From Gonatopus flavifemur (taxonomy: Eukaryota > Arthropoda > Insecta > Hymenoptera > Dryinidae): a DNA stretch of 64,000 nucleotides. The stretch is from NCBI GenBank assembly GCA_018340375.1, contig JAFFJZ010000017.1:796001-860000 (forward strand), in the 5' to 3' direction. Positions within the stretch are counted from its first letter, which is position 1, and every line of letters starts with the position of its first letter. Below are positions 21,524 through 34,410 of the stretch, in pieces. Under the pieces are notes generated by a model. It was not told the DNA's origin. It worked only from the letters and a program-made list of their open reading frames with translations, and made no database searches. The position numbers and the translations under genes were made by a program.

Positions 21524-24500
21524 TTAGCTAGGAAGGATAGATATCCGATTTACCGGATCAAAATAACCGTACCTCGATTTATAAGAAATTAGATTGAACA
21601 ATTTAGGGCGTTTTAATGAACGAGAAGGGACATTCAAACGTACAAGTCCAAGCAGTTGAGGGCAGCGAATTTTTCCATTAACAATTTCATACAAAAATGA
21701 AAAATCATTGAACAAACGACGTGATTCCAAGGAAGGCAAGTTAAGTAGAGCCATAATCAATGAGTAATCATGACAAGTGACGCTCAACGGACGGCCTATC
21801 TGATAGGCAGCGAAACGCAGAAACTTATGCTGAACTCTTTCCAAGTCTGTACAATCCCGAAATAAATGAGGACTCCAAATTTGAGACGCATACTCAAGAT
21901 GAGGTCTAACTAAAGTACAATACAGTGTTCGAAGTGCAACAGGATCACGAAAATCTTTACAAACGCGCTTGATAAATCCGAGAGATTTCATGGAAGTACC
22001 AACTATGTAATTTTAATGATCTGAGAAGTTGAAACGAGAGTCAAATGAAACTCCAAGATCACGAACAGTATTTATAGGTGATGACAAAGAATGAGACAAG
22101 TTATAAGGGAAATGAATAGCATTTTTACCTCTATAAAATCTCATCACATGGTATTTAGTGAGATTTAATGACATATTAGATAGCACACACCAAGATTGTA
22201 ACCGATCCAAATCAGATTGCAGATTTTGAGCATCCCTGTAAGTTCTTATAATCATAAACAGTTTCAGGTCATCAGCAAAAAGAAGATGTGTGCAGTACTT
22301 GAAAATCATAGAGATATCATCAATGAAAATAATGAATAATAAAGGAGCTAGATGTGAGCCTTGCGGTAGACATGAGGATACAAAAAATGAATCAGAAAAA
22401 TATTGAGAGTCACGAACTGATTGCGTACGATTCACAATATAACTCTGTAACCACGACAAGAAATTGCTGCGAATACCTAAATCACTTAATTTATTTAACA
22501 ATATATTATGATCAACTCTGTCAAGAGCCTTTGAGAAATCTGTATATGGGTCATTCCACGGGGTTTTTACACTCAAATTTTAGAATTCAATGGGATAATT
22601 TTTTCTCGATTCTTGGTCAAAAAATATTCGATACGTATTTGTTCTTTTTGTTTTTCAAAGCTTTTTTTCGAAAATATGATTTTTTGAAAATCTGACGCAC
22701 TTGAAATCTCCTAATTTTCGAGCTCTCATTACTCGAAATCTGTTTGTTGTATCAAAAATTTTCACAGACATGGAAGTTAGGATTTTTTCTTTAGTTTTCA
22801 ATTCTTCGAGTTTCATAATCAGTATAATTAATATTCATTAAGAATTTTCCAATTAAAGAACGAAAAGTGAAATTTCTCAATATAAGGTAGTTTTGATTTT
22901 GTTCATATTTTTACACATTGATCTGTGAACAATAACGAAAATTTAGCAATTTTTTTTATGATGGTAAGTATTATAGTTCCCGAGTTATGAATTTTTTTGT
23001 GGCCGCGTTCGAGTCAGATACCGCGCGCGCGGAGCGATACCGTGCACCGTGTGTCGTGCCGTGAAGCATCACGTCTTCCATCCTTGAAACAAGGCTAGCT
23101 GAAAGTTAATTGTACACTGAGAAAAATGAAATGTAAAGATCACCATGATTTCGTATATTTTTCACCCGTAAAATGATGAAAAATGAAGCCAGCCTTACAC
23201 AGGTGAGAAATGCTTTCTTTTACGGTAAACCTAACCTATTGATCTATTTTTCACCTCATCCTTTGGTTTTATTGAACAATCGAATGGTATTTGTTACCTC
23301 CGTTACTATGACAACCTCGAAAATAATGTTTATTCTACCGTGAAGTGCATTACCTCATCGAAAGGTAATTTCCACAATGTATAATTTACTATCACTACTA
23401 CTATTTTACACTACTATTACAGTACTATCATATTGTATATTACTATTATTTTGTATGCTGAATAGCTTTAACCCATTCTCTTCAAAGATATGGTGCAATT
23501 TTCGTTATTAATTCTACTATTTTTCACGAATAAATGATACTGAAGTTGTGTTTGTGGCGAGTTATTTATGAATAATATGTTTCTATATAAATGATTTATT
23601 TTCCGATGATCATCCCTGATTTGATCATTGATCAATTGATTCTATTGATGCAAATTGAAATTAGAAGGATGGAAGACGTGATGCTTCACGGCACGGCACA
23701 CGACACACGGTGCACGGTATCGCTCCGCGCGCGTGGTATCTGACTCGAACGCGGCCACAAAAAAAATTCATAACTCGAGAACTATAATACTTGCCATCAT
23801 GGAGAGAATTGCTGAATTTTCGTTACTGTTCACAGATCAATGTGTAAAAATATGAACAAAATCAAAACTACCTTATATTGAGGAATTTCACTTTTTGTTC
23901 TTCAATTGGAAAATTCTTAATGAACATTAATTATACACATCATGGAACTCAAAGAATTGAAAACTAGAGAAAAAATCCTAACTTTCATGTCTGTGAAAGT
24001 TTTTGATACAACAAACAGATTTCAAGTAATGAGTGCTCGAAAATTAGGAGATTCCAAGTGCGTTAGATTTTCAAAAAATCATATTTTCGAAAAAAAGCTT
24101 TGGAAAACAAAAAGAAGAAATACGTATCGAATATTTTTTTACCAAGAATCGAAAAAAAATTATCCCATTGAATTCTGAAATTTGAGTGTAAAAACCACGT
24201 GGAATGACCCATATATAGTATCCACTTGGGCATTTTGATCAAGCGCAGAGGACACGACATGAGAAAAAATAGAGAAGTTAGTTACGGTAGATTTTCCAGA
24301 AGTGAAGCCATGCTGGAAATCAGAAATTATATCAGGAAACAGTGGTGTTATTTTATCAGTAACTATATCTTCAAAAATTTCCGGCATAACATTCATGATA
24401 CTAATTGGTCTATAATTTCTCACGGCAGAACGGTCCCCAGATTTGAAGATAGGAGTAATTAGGCTGGATTTCCATTGAGAAGGAAATATTCCAGAGGATA

Positions 24501-25998
24501 AAGAGCTGTTGAAGATCAACCACAAAGGCCGAGAAATGACGAACTTGCAAGATTTTAGAAAATGAGGAGGAATACCATCATCACCAGGACCGGAAGAAGT
24601 TTTCAAGGATGAGATTTTATTGAACACTTCACCGATATTGATGGATAAATCGGAAAGATTGACATTGAAAGTAGATTCTGGTAAATTACAAGGAACAACG
24701 GGATAATTTTGATAAACTGATCTAAAATAAGATGCAAACAAGTTCGAAATAGCAATACCAGTATTGCCAATAGTACCGTCTAAATGCATCACCAGGGGTA
24801 TACCGTTCTGATTCCGCTTACTATTAACAAAGTTCCAAAAGCTTTCGACATTTGTAGGAATGGACCCTTGAACGTAATGAAGATGAGACAAGTAACATTG
24901 GCGAGTCAAAACTTTACATTGAGCTCGTAAGTGACTGAAGATTAGGTAATCTTCAAAGCAATTTGACTCTTTGTACCTATTGTGAGCAATTTTCTTTCGA
25001 CGAATAAGTTTAATCAATTCCGAAGAAAACCATTTTGGATAAGAACTATTCCTTGATACATACTTGGGTACGAATGAATCAACTGCATTATATAAATGAA
25101 GATACAAAAAATCAACAGCTTCAATAACATTAAGATTACGCAATTCATCGTCCCAGTTGATAGAACCTAAATATTCACAAATTGCACTGTAATTCGCCTT
25201 ATTAAAATTATATTTGATGATTTTATTGGGGACCAGTAAAACACTTTCACGTAGGTTGAGCTTAGATACACGAGAGGGATGAAAGTTGTCACACGGGAGA
25301 AAAGGATCCAGAGCAGTATTGACATCAATACGATCGTTATCAGAAAAAATAAGATCAAGTATGTTACCATGAGAATTTCTGAAAGTATTAAGTTGAAACA
25401 AATTCAATTCATTGAAATATTCGAGAACATATTGCGCAGAAGTCATTTCATTGAGAGTCGAACCAGGTAACACTGAGAAAGATAATTATCTTAAGGAATC
25501 AATATTGCTCCAGGAAATATGAGGTAAATTGTAATCCCCGTATAAGTATAAGGAGTTAAAGTTCTCCTTGAGGAGGATTTCGCCAACGCTTTTACAATGG
25601 TCCAAGTATATTGAAGAATCCGAAGAAGGTGGAATATAGACAGCCCCAAACAATAACGACAAAGAACCAAAATAAACTTTGACGTAAAGATGTTCAACTT
25701 TGGAATAGGAAGATGAGACGACACAGCTCCGATGGGTATCCTTAACGGCAATTAAGACACCACCTCCCCGTGAAAATTGACTGGTGAGTCCGTTTCTATG
25801 ATGAACTGCATAGCCATGTAAACCAATTTCAGAAGATAGAATATCCTCGCGCAGCCAGGTTTCAGATGGGATAATAATATCATAACATGGGTCTGATATA
25901 GCAACAGAGCAATGAAGTTCATCAAGTTTAGTTCTCAAGCCACGAAATTCTGATAATACACCAAAGGGTCGATTAGGCGTTTTTTCTTTGGTGAGCAT
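21524..25998 (-). pseudogene. LINE ORF2: endonuclease and reverse transcriptase, interrupted
   Basis: Minus strand from 25998. Endonuclease blocks: FRGLRTKLDELHCSVAISDP, IIPSETWLREDI, LYGDYNLPHISWSNI; a break at about 25480; then HGNILDLIFSDN. The RT follows with SSGPGDDGIPPHFLKSCK, SLITPIFKSGDRSAVRNYRP, then the inverted-repeat element at 22547-24211, then TDFSKALDRVDHNILLNKL, LPQGSHLAPLLFIIFIDDIS, and LLFADDLKLF near 22280. A further stop near 22013 precedes the C-terminal domain (21991-21524). Removing the insertion and one TA joins VDTI to YTDFSKALDRVDH in frame. Confidence 0.88.
22547..24211. mobile_element. Long-inverted-repeat element III (TGGGTCATTCCACG ends)
   Basis: Ends TGGGTCATTCCACG and the complement CGTGGAATGACCCA, with TA on both sides. 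Arms are about 540 bp (22547-23086 and about 23668-24211), including GGATGGAAGACGTGATGCTT and its complement at the inner edges. The 580-bp spacer contains CTA-type microsatellite sequence (23395-23420) and a TACACTGAGAAAAATG block. No coding capacity. It sits in the LINE RT gene, and the reading frame returns when it and one TA are removed. Confidence 0.9.
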
Positions 25999-26779
25999 GA
26001 ACTATCCTAGGTATCCCATTGAAATAGCGAATAGATCTTGGAGGGTCATTTAGATTTTTCAACTCTTCACGTAAGTTCGACAGATGATTCCGTTGCCTCA
26101 AGGTACGATTTTGCGATATTCTAATTGAACCATTGTACAACGATTTGTTACGAAGAATCTCAATGGGTATGTTCCGTGATGCAAATGTGACACAGATCGG
26201 ACGAGTTTTAGAAGCATCCTTCTTTTTACCGATACGACGAATCTGCACATTGTCGTGAGTATCAGGTCTGATTTTTTGAAGAAGATCAGTAACTATAACA
26301 TGATCAGGAGACCCATCCCTCGAAGATTCTTCAACGTTGAAGAGTAGAATGTTACATGTTCTTCGATGTCGTTCATTCAGCTCATCTATCAAATCTTCCT
26401 CATTGTAGAAACCTTGTGAAGAAGAAGGGGCAGACAATTCCAATGTGGATAATCTCGTGGAGAATTCCGCCACAGTGTTGGATAAAGAATTTAATTTGAT
26501 CCCAAACGCGTTGAGCTGGTTGCTGAGTTTCGAACAAGCAGAATCAACGATGCTCTGAATTTCCGATAAAAAACCTGACTGATCCAACACGCCATCAAAT
26601 TTTTCCGCAAGATCAACAGAAGTATCAGAAGACGGAAGAGGCCCCTTGCAGTCAATCAGTCCTCCATTATGCCATGGATGGTGACTTCTCGCTAAACACG
26701 ACGAACCAGGATGAGATATAACACTGCATGAAGCACAAGATACCGGTTTATCCACAACTCTGGAACATCCTTTACACAT
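25973..26779 (-). CDS. LINE ORF1 protein with N-terminal zinc finger
   Basis: A 268-residue ORF without stops. The N-terminus carries closely spaced cysteines (MCKGCSRVVDKPVSCASCSV then HPGSSC and DCKG), a PHD-like zinc cluster as in ORF1 of CR1-type LINEs. A central stretch with heptad-like spacing (LSNQLNAFGIKLNSLSNTVA) could form a coiled coil. The C-terminal half (NILLFNVEES, IRRIGKKK, LYNGSIRISQNRTLRQRNHL) resembles the RNA-binding fold of LINE ORF1 proteins. It would bind LINE RNA in the retrotransposition particle. It overlaps the start of ORF2 by 26 bases. This ORF is open, although its partner ORF2 is broken. Confidence 0.8.
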   Translation of the reverse strand: MCKGCSRVVDKPVSCASCSVISHPGSSCLARSHHPWHNGGLIDCKGPLPSSDTSVDLAEKFDGVLDQSGFLSEIQSIVDSACSKLSNQLNAFGIKLNSLSNTVAEFSTRLSTLELSAPSSSQGFYNEEDLIDELNERHRRTCNILLFNVEESSRDGSPDHVIVTDLLQKIRPDTHDNVQIRRIGKKKDASKTRPICVTFASRNIPIEILRNKSLYNGSIRISQNRTLRQRNHLSNLREELKNLNDPPRSIRYFNGIPRIVHAHQRKNA

Positions 26780-27201
26780 TTTTTAGGCATTTTGAAGTTT
26801 ATATGATTTATATGATAATACAAAACTTTTTGAATTACAATAAACGGCAAGTATGAGATCCACTGTACCAAGGTTAACACACACGCAGACACGAAGAGTG
26901 TCTTATCATACGTCAGTACACGAGATGTGTATAAGTATCAACAAATAGGATAGATCTCGTGGAAACAATATGTAACGGCGAATGAATAAACCAATGTATT
27001 CGGAATAGATTCACTAAAAATCGCGTGCAAAAACCCAGTCGTTCGGAGAAATTTACACAATAAGCCTACTAATGGAACAATCAACAATATAACAAAGAAT
27101 AAGAATTAAGTGTGCACGATAAATCATCAAATTACGAAATTTTGTAGAGAGCGAAACATTTTACGTTGTCACAACTGTACTGCGGTTCTCAACCGATAGT
27201 T

Positions 27202-30200
27202 GTTGAATATTTTGCCCATTTGGTATGTTTATCTGCGCACAGCATCCGAAATAACCGCCCTAATTCACGCATTACTCGTTCGGTAGGATTCGATTGCGGA
27301 TGCCTAACCAATGAGTATAACACTTTAATTCCTTCATTCTCTAAGCGCTTTTTCCATGCTGGCGAGGTAAACTGCGGACCATTATCGGATAATATTTTTT
27401 CGGTGTTCCCAATAAAAGAAAATGTTGTTCAAATAATTTATTCAAACTATTCAAAGTGGTTGCTTTCCTCATTGAATATAGTTTCGTATATTTAGTGAAT
27501 GAATCTATGACAACTAAGATATATTGTACCTCAGATATTGATGGTGGTAATGGTCCATAAAAGTCTACCGTAATTAGCTCATTCGGTTTTTCAGAATGAA
27601 CTCTTTGATATTCCCCCTCCACATTGATAGTGAGGTATTCGATACGTTGACACATGTCACAAGTCTTTCCAAACTTTTTTATCTCTGCTCTCATATTTCC
27701 CCAATAAAAATTTTTACTAATTTGTGAATACATTTTGTACACACCAATATGTCCAAATTGATCATGGATATATCCAATCAATTGATTAGTTATATCTTTT
27801 GGTACTACCAGTCGCCATAACTCATCTTTTTCTTGCTTGAAAAATAATATATTATCTTTTATTTGGAATCGTGGATTTTTCGTTTTTTTAATATATGTAT
27901 GTATTTTTCTACATTCATCATCTTCTGATTGCAACTCTTTTATTCGTTTTATTACTTCCTCCAGTTTAAAATTCACATTTCCGTTTTTCTTCCTTATTTC
28001 ATTTATATTTCCTTCCATGAGTATTACTTCATTTAATGTGGCTATCAAAAATTTATATTCTTCTTTTTCCGCACTTTGATTCCCAATATTCCGACTAAAA
28101 TAATCTGCTATAATATTATCTTCTCCTTTACAATGTATAACTTTATAGTCATATTGTTGTAGCATTATTATCCATCTAGATAATCTTTTTGTTGAAAAGG
28201 TACTACTTTCAATGAAAGTTGAAGCTTTGTGATCTGTTATGATTGAAAAACGTACACCTAATAAATATCTTTGGAACTTAGTAACTGAATAAATTATAGC
28301 CAATAATTCTTTTTCAGTTGATGTATAATTTTTTTCCACCTTCGTTGAACATCGACTTGTTAATTCTATGATTTTAGGGTCATTATTTTCGTTTATTCGG
28401 TATAGAATACGACTGATCCCTAAGTCGCTTGCATCAGTTTGTAATCGGAATTCTTCATATGTTCTGTAATATGTTGGGCTTACACAATTTATAAAATTTT
28501 CTTTCAACTCATTGAATGCTTTTGTATGTTTTTCTTGCCATTTCCATTTTGTATTTTCTTGTAGCAATTCACGGAAAGGCTGAATGTAGTTCGCATGCTT
28601 CACACTAAACACTCTATGAAAATTACATATCCCTAAAAATTGTTGTAACTGCTTTTTATTTTTTGGTAAGCTAATTTGTTGAATAATTTTTAATCTCTCT
28701 GGATTGGGTTCGATACCTTTAGTGTCAAATATATATCCCAAAAATGGAATTGATTGTCTACAAAAAAATGTTCCGTTTAATCTTAATCTGAAATTATATT
28801 TTTCTAATCTCTCGAATATCCTATCTAAATGTCGTAAATGTTCCTCAAATGATCTTGATGAAATCAATATATCATCTACATATACCGTTAAAAATTCTAA
28901 ATCTTCACCTATGGCTGCCCTTAAAGCTCGAATAAACCCGCTTCCTGCCGTCTTTAAACCAAAAGGTATTCTGCAAAACTGGTAGCACCTTGATTTGTGT
29001 AAAAAGGCAGTATACTGTCTAGATTCTTTGGCCAAAGGAATTCGCCAATAACCATTCACTAAATCAGTTGTCGCGAATAACTGTACTCCCTCAAATCTCT
29101 GTATTAATTCATTAATGGGCATAGGTTATTCTGTATCAGATTCCACATATTTATTCAAAAATCGAGCATCTGAACAGACTCTTATTCTTTTGTCTTCTTT
29201 ATGAACTATTCTTAGAGGATTGCAATATGGACTAATTGATCTCTCAATAATTCCTGATTTGAGCATGGATTGTATTCCTTCATCCACCTTCTCCTCTAAG
29301 GCTATTGGTATTGGATACGTTCTTTTGATTTTTGGATTCGGTGTAGTAATTTTAATATGGTGTTCATATATATTAGTGAATTGCATGTCCCCAAAAAACA
29401 GTTTCTTTCTTTTCATAATACATGCTTTGATTTGATTTTTCTGCTTCTCATCTAACATTGTTAATTTCTCATCCATTCCATTTGATTGCTGTTCAATTTC
29501 CTTCCCTGTTGAATTTATCAAATTAGTATTTCGGTATGTATTTTTCAATTTTTCAACTTTCTTTGTTTTTATGTAATTCTGAATCTACACAACTAACATT
29601 CAGTTTTGTATTTTTTCTCAAATTTTGATTTATAAACATACATTCATTACTTCTTTTCTCCTTTAGCTCTTCATGACTGATTGTTATTTGCTCATCTTCT
29701 TCTGTCTTCTGGTTTTTTGTTTCTTCTCACTTACATTATCTAATTTCATTTGTCCTATCATCACATACATTTTTCCTGCGTGAATTGTTGATATTATTCT
29801 TTCTACTCGATCATTATCAAATACTACTATCTCATTTTCTAATGGAGCATCATTCATAGTTATCATTCTTTTTCCATAATCAAGAATAATTTTATTATGG
29901 CTCATCCAATTATTTCCTAAAATTACATCATTCGTCAAGTTGGGAATTACTAGAAGAATCAATCGGCTTATGCGTTTTCCGAATTTAACATCTATTAATG
30001 TTTGAATTTTTATAGGATATGTTTTTTTTCCTATAGCTGTTGTTGCCATGATATTATTGACTGGTAATGTCATTATCGGATGTTCAGAAATCAAATATTT
30101 GTACAATTTCACAGAGATACAGGATATTTGACTTCCTGTATCCAACAAAGCTTCATAACGTTGATTGAATATATCCACCCTCAAAATTGGACAAGAGCCT

Positions 30201-30319
30201 ATCTTCTCTATATCATTAAGTGATTCCTCAATATTTTCTTTTCCTCCATTTATAATCTTATCTGCGAGATCCTCTCTTAAATCATCATATTCGCAACACG
30301 ATGACGGATCTTTTTCCAC
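27202..30319 (-). pseudogene. Element B pol: protease to integrase
   Basis: Minus strand. Protease with LLDTGSQISCI near 30145 and ILGNNWMSHNKIILDYG. The RT part starts at about 29548 (after a break near 29570-29690) with KIKRTYPIPIALEEKV, has TAA at 29128-29126, then FATTDLVNGYWRIPLAKESR, FCRIPFGLKTAGSGF and TVYVDDILIS near 28880. RNase H has LQTDASDLGIS and IITDHKAS. The integrase zinc domain has TCDMCQRI and the core starts VDFYGPLPPSI. A frameshift near 27400 moves the next part into another frame (RHPQSNPTERVM-type block around 27250-27300). This is better preserved than the same gene in A; a 593-codon ORF (29122-27341) is still open. Confidence 0.9.
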
Positions 30320-30329
30320 CGTGTTTTCT

Positions 30330-31640
30330 TTAGTTTAAATTTTCATTCACTTGAGAAGATTGTAACTGGACATCAGTTTCCATTCGTCTATTTTTTCTCC
30401 CTATATTCATTCTATTTTCGAATATTCTATCTGGAATATCGTTCATAGAGGAAGAATCAATTCCATTTCGTGAGCAATTTTGTTGTCTTTGGATGTTATG
30501 AGTTTCATTTCTATTGACATTGTGAGCAGTTCTCAATTGATTTCTCTGTTCTAAATTTGTATTATATGAACAATTACAATCATCATTTCCGTTATGATAT
30601 TGAGATAAGCTATGAATTTGACGAACATTTGGATATTGATTTGTATTTGAATATCGCTGTTGATTTTGATCGAAATCCGTTCGTTCATTCCCCTCCTGGT
30701 ATCGATATTCTTGAGGTCTTCTGTATGGAAAATCATATTGAGATCTCTGCTTACTTATATTTGGTACGAATCTTTCTCTATGATCGACATTTGTATATCG
30801 ATATCTTTGTCTGTTATTGCATCTTGAAGAATTTTCTCGCGCTCTAGAATACATATTCTGCACATAATATGATTTTCGTTGCCATTTATTGTCATTTCTA
30901 TACCTATCTGTTTGTTTTTCTTCAAAATTCATATCGAATTGAGATCAAGCTTGTAAAATGATTTGTGTGTTACTGAAATCACATGTGGCTGAATTTCCTC
31001 TTATTCTATTCGGTAATTGCTGCACAATAGTATAATTTATTTCGAAATCAGTCATAATAGGCAAAAAATTTCTAGCAGTTTTCATTTGTTTCAAAAGGTA
31101 TTGTTGTAAATTACCTTCTTTTGGGTTATATTTTTCATTTATCCATTGACTTTTTTGTTTCACACGTACTGGAATAGAATGGGACTCTGCCAAAAAATGA
31201 TCTTCAAATGTTTGGAAATTATTGAATTTGAAATAATTTATTTCCCACCAAATTTCTGCTTTACCTTCTAACGTGCTTTCCACAAAATTCAAAGGGTATT
31301 CTTCAGATATACTTTTGATTCTAATGAAACGCTCCAAATCATCCATATATGTCATTGGATTATGAACAATTTCATTATCAAATACAGGCAACTTTAGATC
31401 AATCTGGTTACCTTGTATATCCCGTATTAATCCGTTGATAGTTGCTATCGGCACTTGTATGTTATTTACATCTCGACCTCCGACGTTGTCGATATGTTGA
31501 TGATCTCTTTGTCTTTCTCGTCGTTCTAAGTTATGGTCACGTAGTTGCCCATTCTCAAGAATGTCATCATCTCTTTCCTCATTATTTACATTTCCTTCGT
31601 GTACTCTTGCTTCTCTTCCATGTGGTGGTGTCCTATGCAT
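30330..31640 (-). pseudogene. Element B gag, one nonsense codon
   Basis: Starts at ATG 31640 (MHRTPPHGREARVHEG) and reads through the capsid-like core (FIRIKSISEEYPLNF, EGKAEIWWEINYFKF, KEGNLQQYLLKQMKTARNF) to a TGA at 30947-30945. The same frame then continues (SQFDMNFEEKQTDRYRND) to the TAA at 30332-30330. The C-terminal third is rich in N, Q, R and Y. The pol frame begins within about 30 bases and is in a different frame, so the normal element needs a frameshift or similar step. It is about 435 codons in all. Confidence 0.88.
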
Positions 31641-31835
31641 CGTATATTATTAATGATAATTCTTCACCAATATATTATGAGTTCAGATAATTTTCCAACT
31701 GATGTATTAATACTTTCCTGGCAAAATTCTATATTCAAATTCTATGAAAACTTAATAAAAATTCTATATAAATTCTCCAATGTATTGACAGAGAAAAAAA
31801 AAATTTTTTTTTTCATGCCCTTGTTGGTTGCCAAT

Positions 31836-32387
31836 TGTAAGATTCCTATATTATTATTTATATAATAATGAATTTATTCTGCATTCAATTGAAAATATAC
31901 AGAACAATTATTCAAGAGCCCGTTTCCTTCACTCACAAGCCGAGCGAGCTAGCTATTAGAAATGAATTATATGGGTGATGATTAATAATTTCAAAAGATA
32001 TTAACTCTTTCGAAATGTATTTAAATCATGAATTTACTCATAGATATTGATGGAATAAACTTATCTTTCGTTATGAGGTGTAGAATATTGGAACCACCAG
32101 TGATAATATTGGAAACCGAAGCTCATCCGTGCCAAGTAAATCGTTTAGCTTTCGTCCTTGCAATAGCGAAGATTGTTGCTTGAGGAAAGAGAGGGATTCA
32201 TCCTGCTCTTCCCTCTTATATTATATGTTTCTGAGGCAGTGTTGCCACTTATACATATTTTTGGCCGATTACATCCATGCTCTCATGAGCGGGCTATTTG
32301 ATTTACCTATTTCGTTCATTACGTTTTGTGATTCACGGTATGTATATGTATAAACGTATATACATCCATGTATATATACATGTATAT
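31836..32387 (-). repeat. Element B 5' LTR, main part
   Basis: Aligns with the 3' LTR (11314-11865) over its whole length with scattered differences; in the minus orientation it ends ATCTTACA next to the primer-binding region ATTGGCAACCAAC. The remaining 18 bases lie at 34649-34666, beyond hAT 1. Confidence 0.9.
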
Positions 32388-32790
32388 TAGGGGTGTGCGG
32401 GTAGCACTTTTTATCGGGTCGGGTTCGGGTATTTGTATTTCTTTTCGGGTCGGGTCGGGTCGGGTACCCGATTGAATCGGGTTTTCCAAGTCGGGTACCC
32501 GAAGATAATAAAATCGCTTGAATTTGATATTTTCAACTTCTATTCGAAGTTGCCATTGCCGTTGATATTTTGAGGACAAATTGTCTCGAGCGATTGTAGG
32601 AATAAGGGGATTTTATATGAATTCAATTCTAATATGAAGAATGCCATATTCACTACAAGTCTATAAGGGTAGTTACTCCATGTAATTGATTATGCAGCGC
32701 ATAAAGAAATCTCCAAATTGCTTCATGGAATGTTTATATTCATTTTCGAATTCAATTAAAAAACATAATCACATTCATATCACATAAATA

Positions 32791-34306
32791 GGACTTCCGG
32801 TAAGATGGCCAAGGTGTGAAGTCGGGTGAGAGTTAGCGGGGAAGAAAAGTGGAGTAGCGCGGTAGAAAAGTGGAGAAAGCGAGAAAAAGAGGAGTGAAAG
32901 TGACAGTGTTGGCGGTTTACTTTATCCGTGGATAAAATCTAACTGAAGCAGTAAAAGGGAGGCGGTTGGTGAAGTTAAAAAGAAATACAGGGAGTTCAAG
33001 ACACGTGCTAGAGTGATGGAGAGGGAGGAGATTGAGAGACTCGTAGAAGAGAGGGAGAATGGGAGAAGAAGATCGAGGAGAAAATAAAGGAGGAGGGTGA
33101 AAAACAGAGAGAGGAGATGATGAAAAGAATAATGTAGAAGATGGGAGAAGTATTGGAGAAGTATTGGAGGAGTGGAAGGGAGACAGGGAAGTGGAAGTGC
33201 TGCCAACGGTGGAAGAAGGAGGAGAGCCGACAAGGGAGGGAGCAGAAATGCTGATGAGAAAGGTGAGCAAGGAGGATAAAGAAGATTGTAGGGAGAAAGG
33301 AGAGGACTCGGCAAGGAAGAAAAGAGGAGATGAAGGTTGATCGGAGAGGCGCCATCTACCGGAAGAGGGGAGAAGCAGGAGTAGGTAAGAAGAGAAGCGA
33401 GAGGTGAAGGAGGTGAGAGAGCCGATAAGGAAGGGAAGCGTGGGGAATAAGGGAGACAGCAAAGAACGAGAGGGAGCGGCGGCAAGGAAGGAACGCGGAG
33501 AGAGAGAGGAGAGAAGAGCCAGGAGCCGAGTGACAGAAGAAGAGAGAGCAGAGGGAGCGAGAAGGAGGAAGAGGAGTGGGAGAAGGAGGGGAGGAGATAC
33601 GGAGGAGGATGGAAGATTGGAAAGAGAGAGATAAAATATGGAGAATAAGAAACATCATCGTACGAGGATGGAGAATGAGAGCGTTGAAGGATAATGCGGG
33701 ACCGCGGGAGGTGCTGGAGGAGAAGATGGGGCTAGGGATTCGAGCAGAGGAGATAAGGAGGATCGGGGAGAGAGGAAGGGACGTCTGGATCAGTTCTGAG
33801 AAAGAAGAGGATATAGAGGTGATTTGGGATAGAAAAGAGGACAGCGAACGAAAAGGACAGCGGCGAGAGGAGAGAGAGGGAAGAAAGGAGATGGCAACGC
33901 AGGGAGAAGAAGAGGAGCACAGGAAGGAAAAGAGAAGGGAAGGGGAGACAAGTGAAGGGCAGGGGAGTTTTTCAGTGATATACAGGGAGGAATGAAAAAG
34001 ACACTATTTTTGTTTCTATTTTTGATTCGAGAATGAGATGGGAAGATATGAAAGTCAGAAAATGGGTAGGATTTCTCTGTATTCTTTGTTTTGTTTGGTA
34101 TTTTTTGATTTGGATTCTGAGATGTTTTAGAGATCTTAGTTTCTTTTCTTTCTCTTTCTGATTTGTTTTTGAACTGTTTTCGTTTATGTTAGTAGGAGTT
34201 GTGGAAATCTATGGAAGGGGGGAGAAAATTGTAGGGGGGCGGCGCCCTTAAGCCAATGTCAAAGGGCGCCGACAGAATATAAATAAATACATACATACAT
34301 ACATAT
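32791..34306 (+). mobile_element. ORF1-only LINE derivative with CATA-repeat tail
   Basis: Begins GGACTTCCGGTAAGATGGCC, a LINE-like 5' start, runs through a purine-rich ORF1 region, then a T-rich 3' region with GGGGCGGCGCCC, and ends AATATAAATAAATACATACA with further CATA repeats. There is no endonuclease or RT, so it looks like an internally deleted, non-autonomous LINE that keeps both ends. Boundaries are from composition and tail; no target duplication was fixed. Confidence 0.7.
33576..33995 (+). pseudogene. LINE ORF1-like fragment
   Basis: Encodes a highly charged protein: ERDKIWRIRNIIVRGWRMRA, then LGIRAEEIRRIGERGRDVWI, then an E/R/K-rich tail. The NIIVRGW and IRRIGERG blocks resemble the RNA-recognition domain of LINE ORF1 proteins. 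An upstream ORF in another frame (33404-33634), equally charged, is probably the N-terminal part after a frameshift. Large minus-strand ORFs here are shadows of the purine-rich strand. Confidence 0.6.
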
Positions 34307-34410
34307 ATCTCATGAATAATATATTATCTATTTTCGTATTCAGTAACCACAATATAGAATCTTGAACATCAATGAAAATAAATATTCTTCTTATAAATAT
34401 CATTCTCTTT

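Larger units (their letters stand above)
21256..27195 (-). mobile_element. CR1/Jockey-superfamily LINE, near full length
   Basis: Flanked by a 6-bp duplication (ATAGTT on the plus strand, 21250-21255 and 27196-27201). On the minus strand it has a roughly 400-bp leader, ORF1 with a zinc finger, an overlapping ORF2 with endonuclease and RT, and an AAAT-repeat tail (AAATAAATAAATA). Without the inverted-repeat element at 22547-24211 it is about 4.3 kb, so probably not 5'-truncated. Clade assignment rests on the zinc-finger ORF1 plus AP endonuclease and is not certain between CR1 and Jockey relatives. Confidence 0.88.

Noticed and set aside
32917..33658. Large minus-strand ORFs rich in Ser, Leu and Pro
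   Set aside because: They are complements of a purine-rich plus strand that encodes the LINE ORF1 fragment; three overlapping frames are open at once, which indicates composition, not coding.
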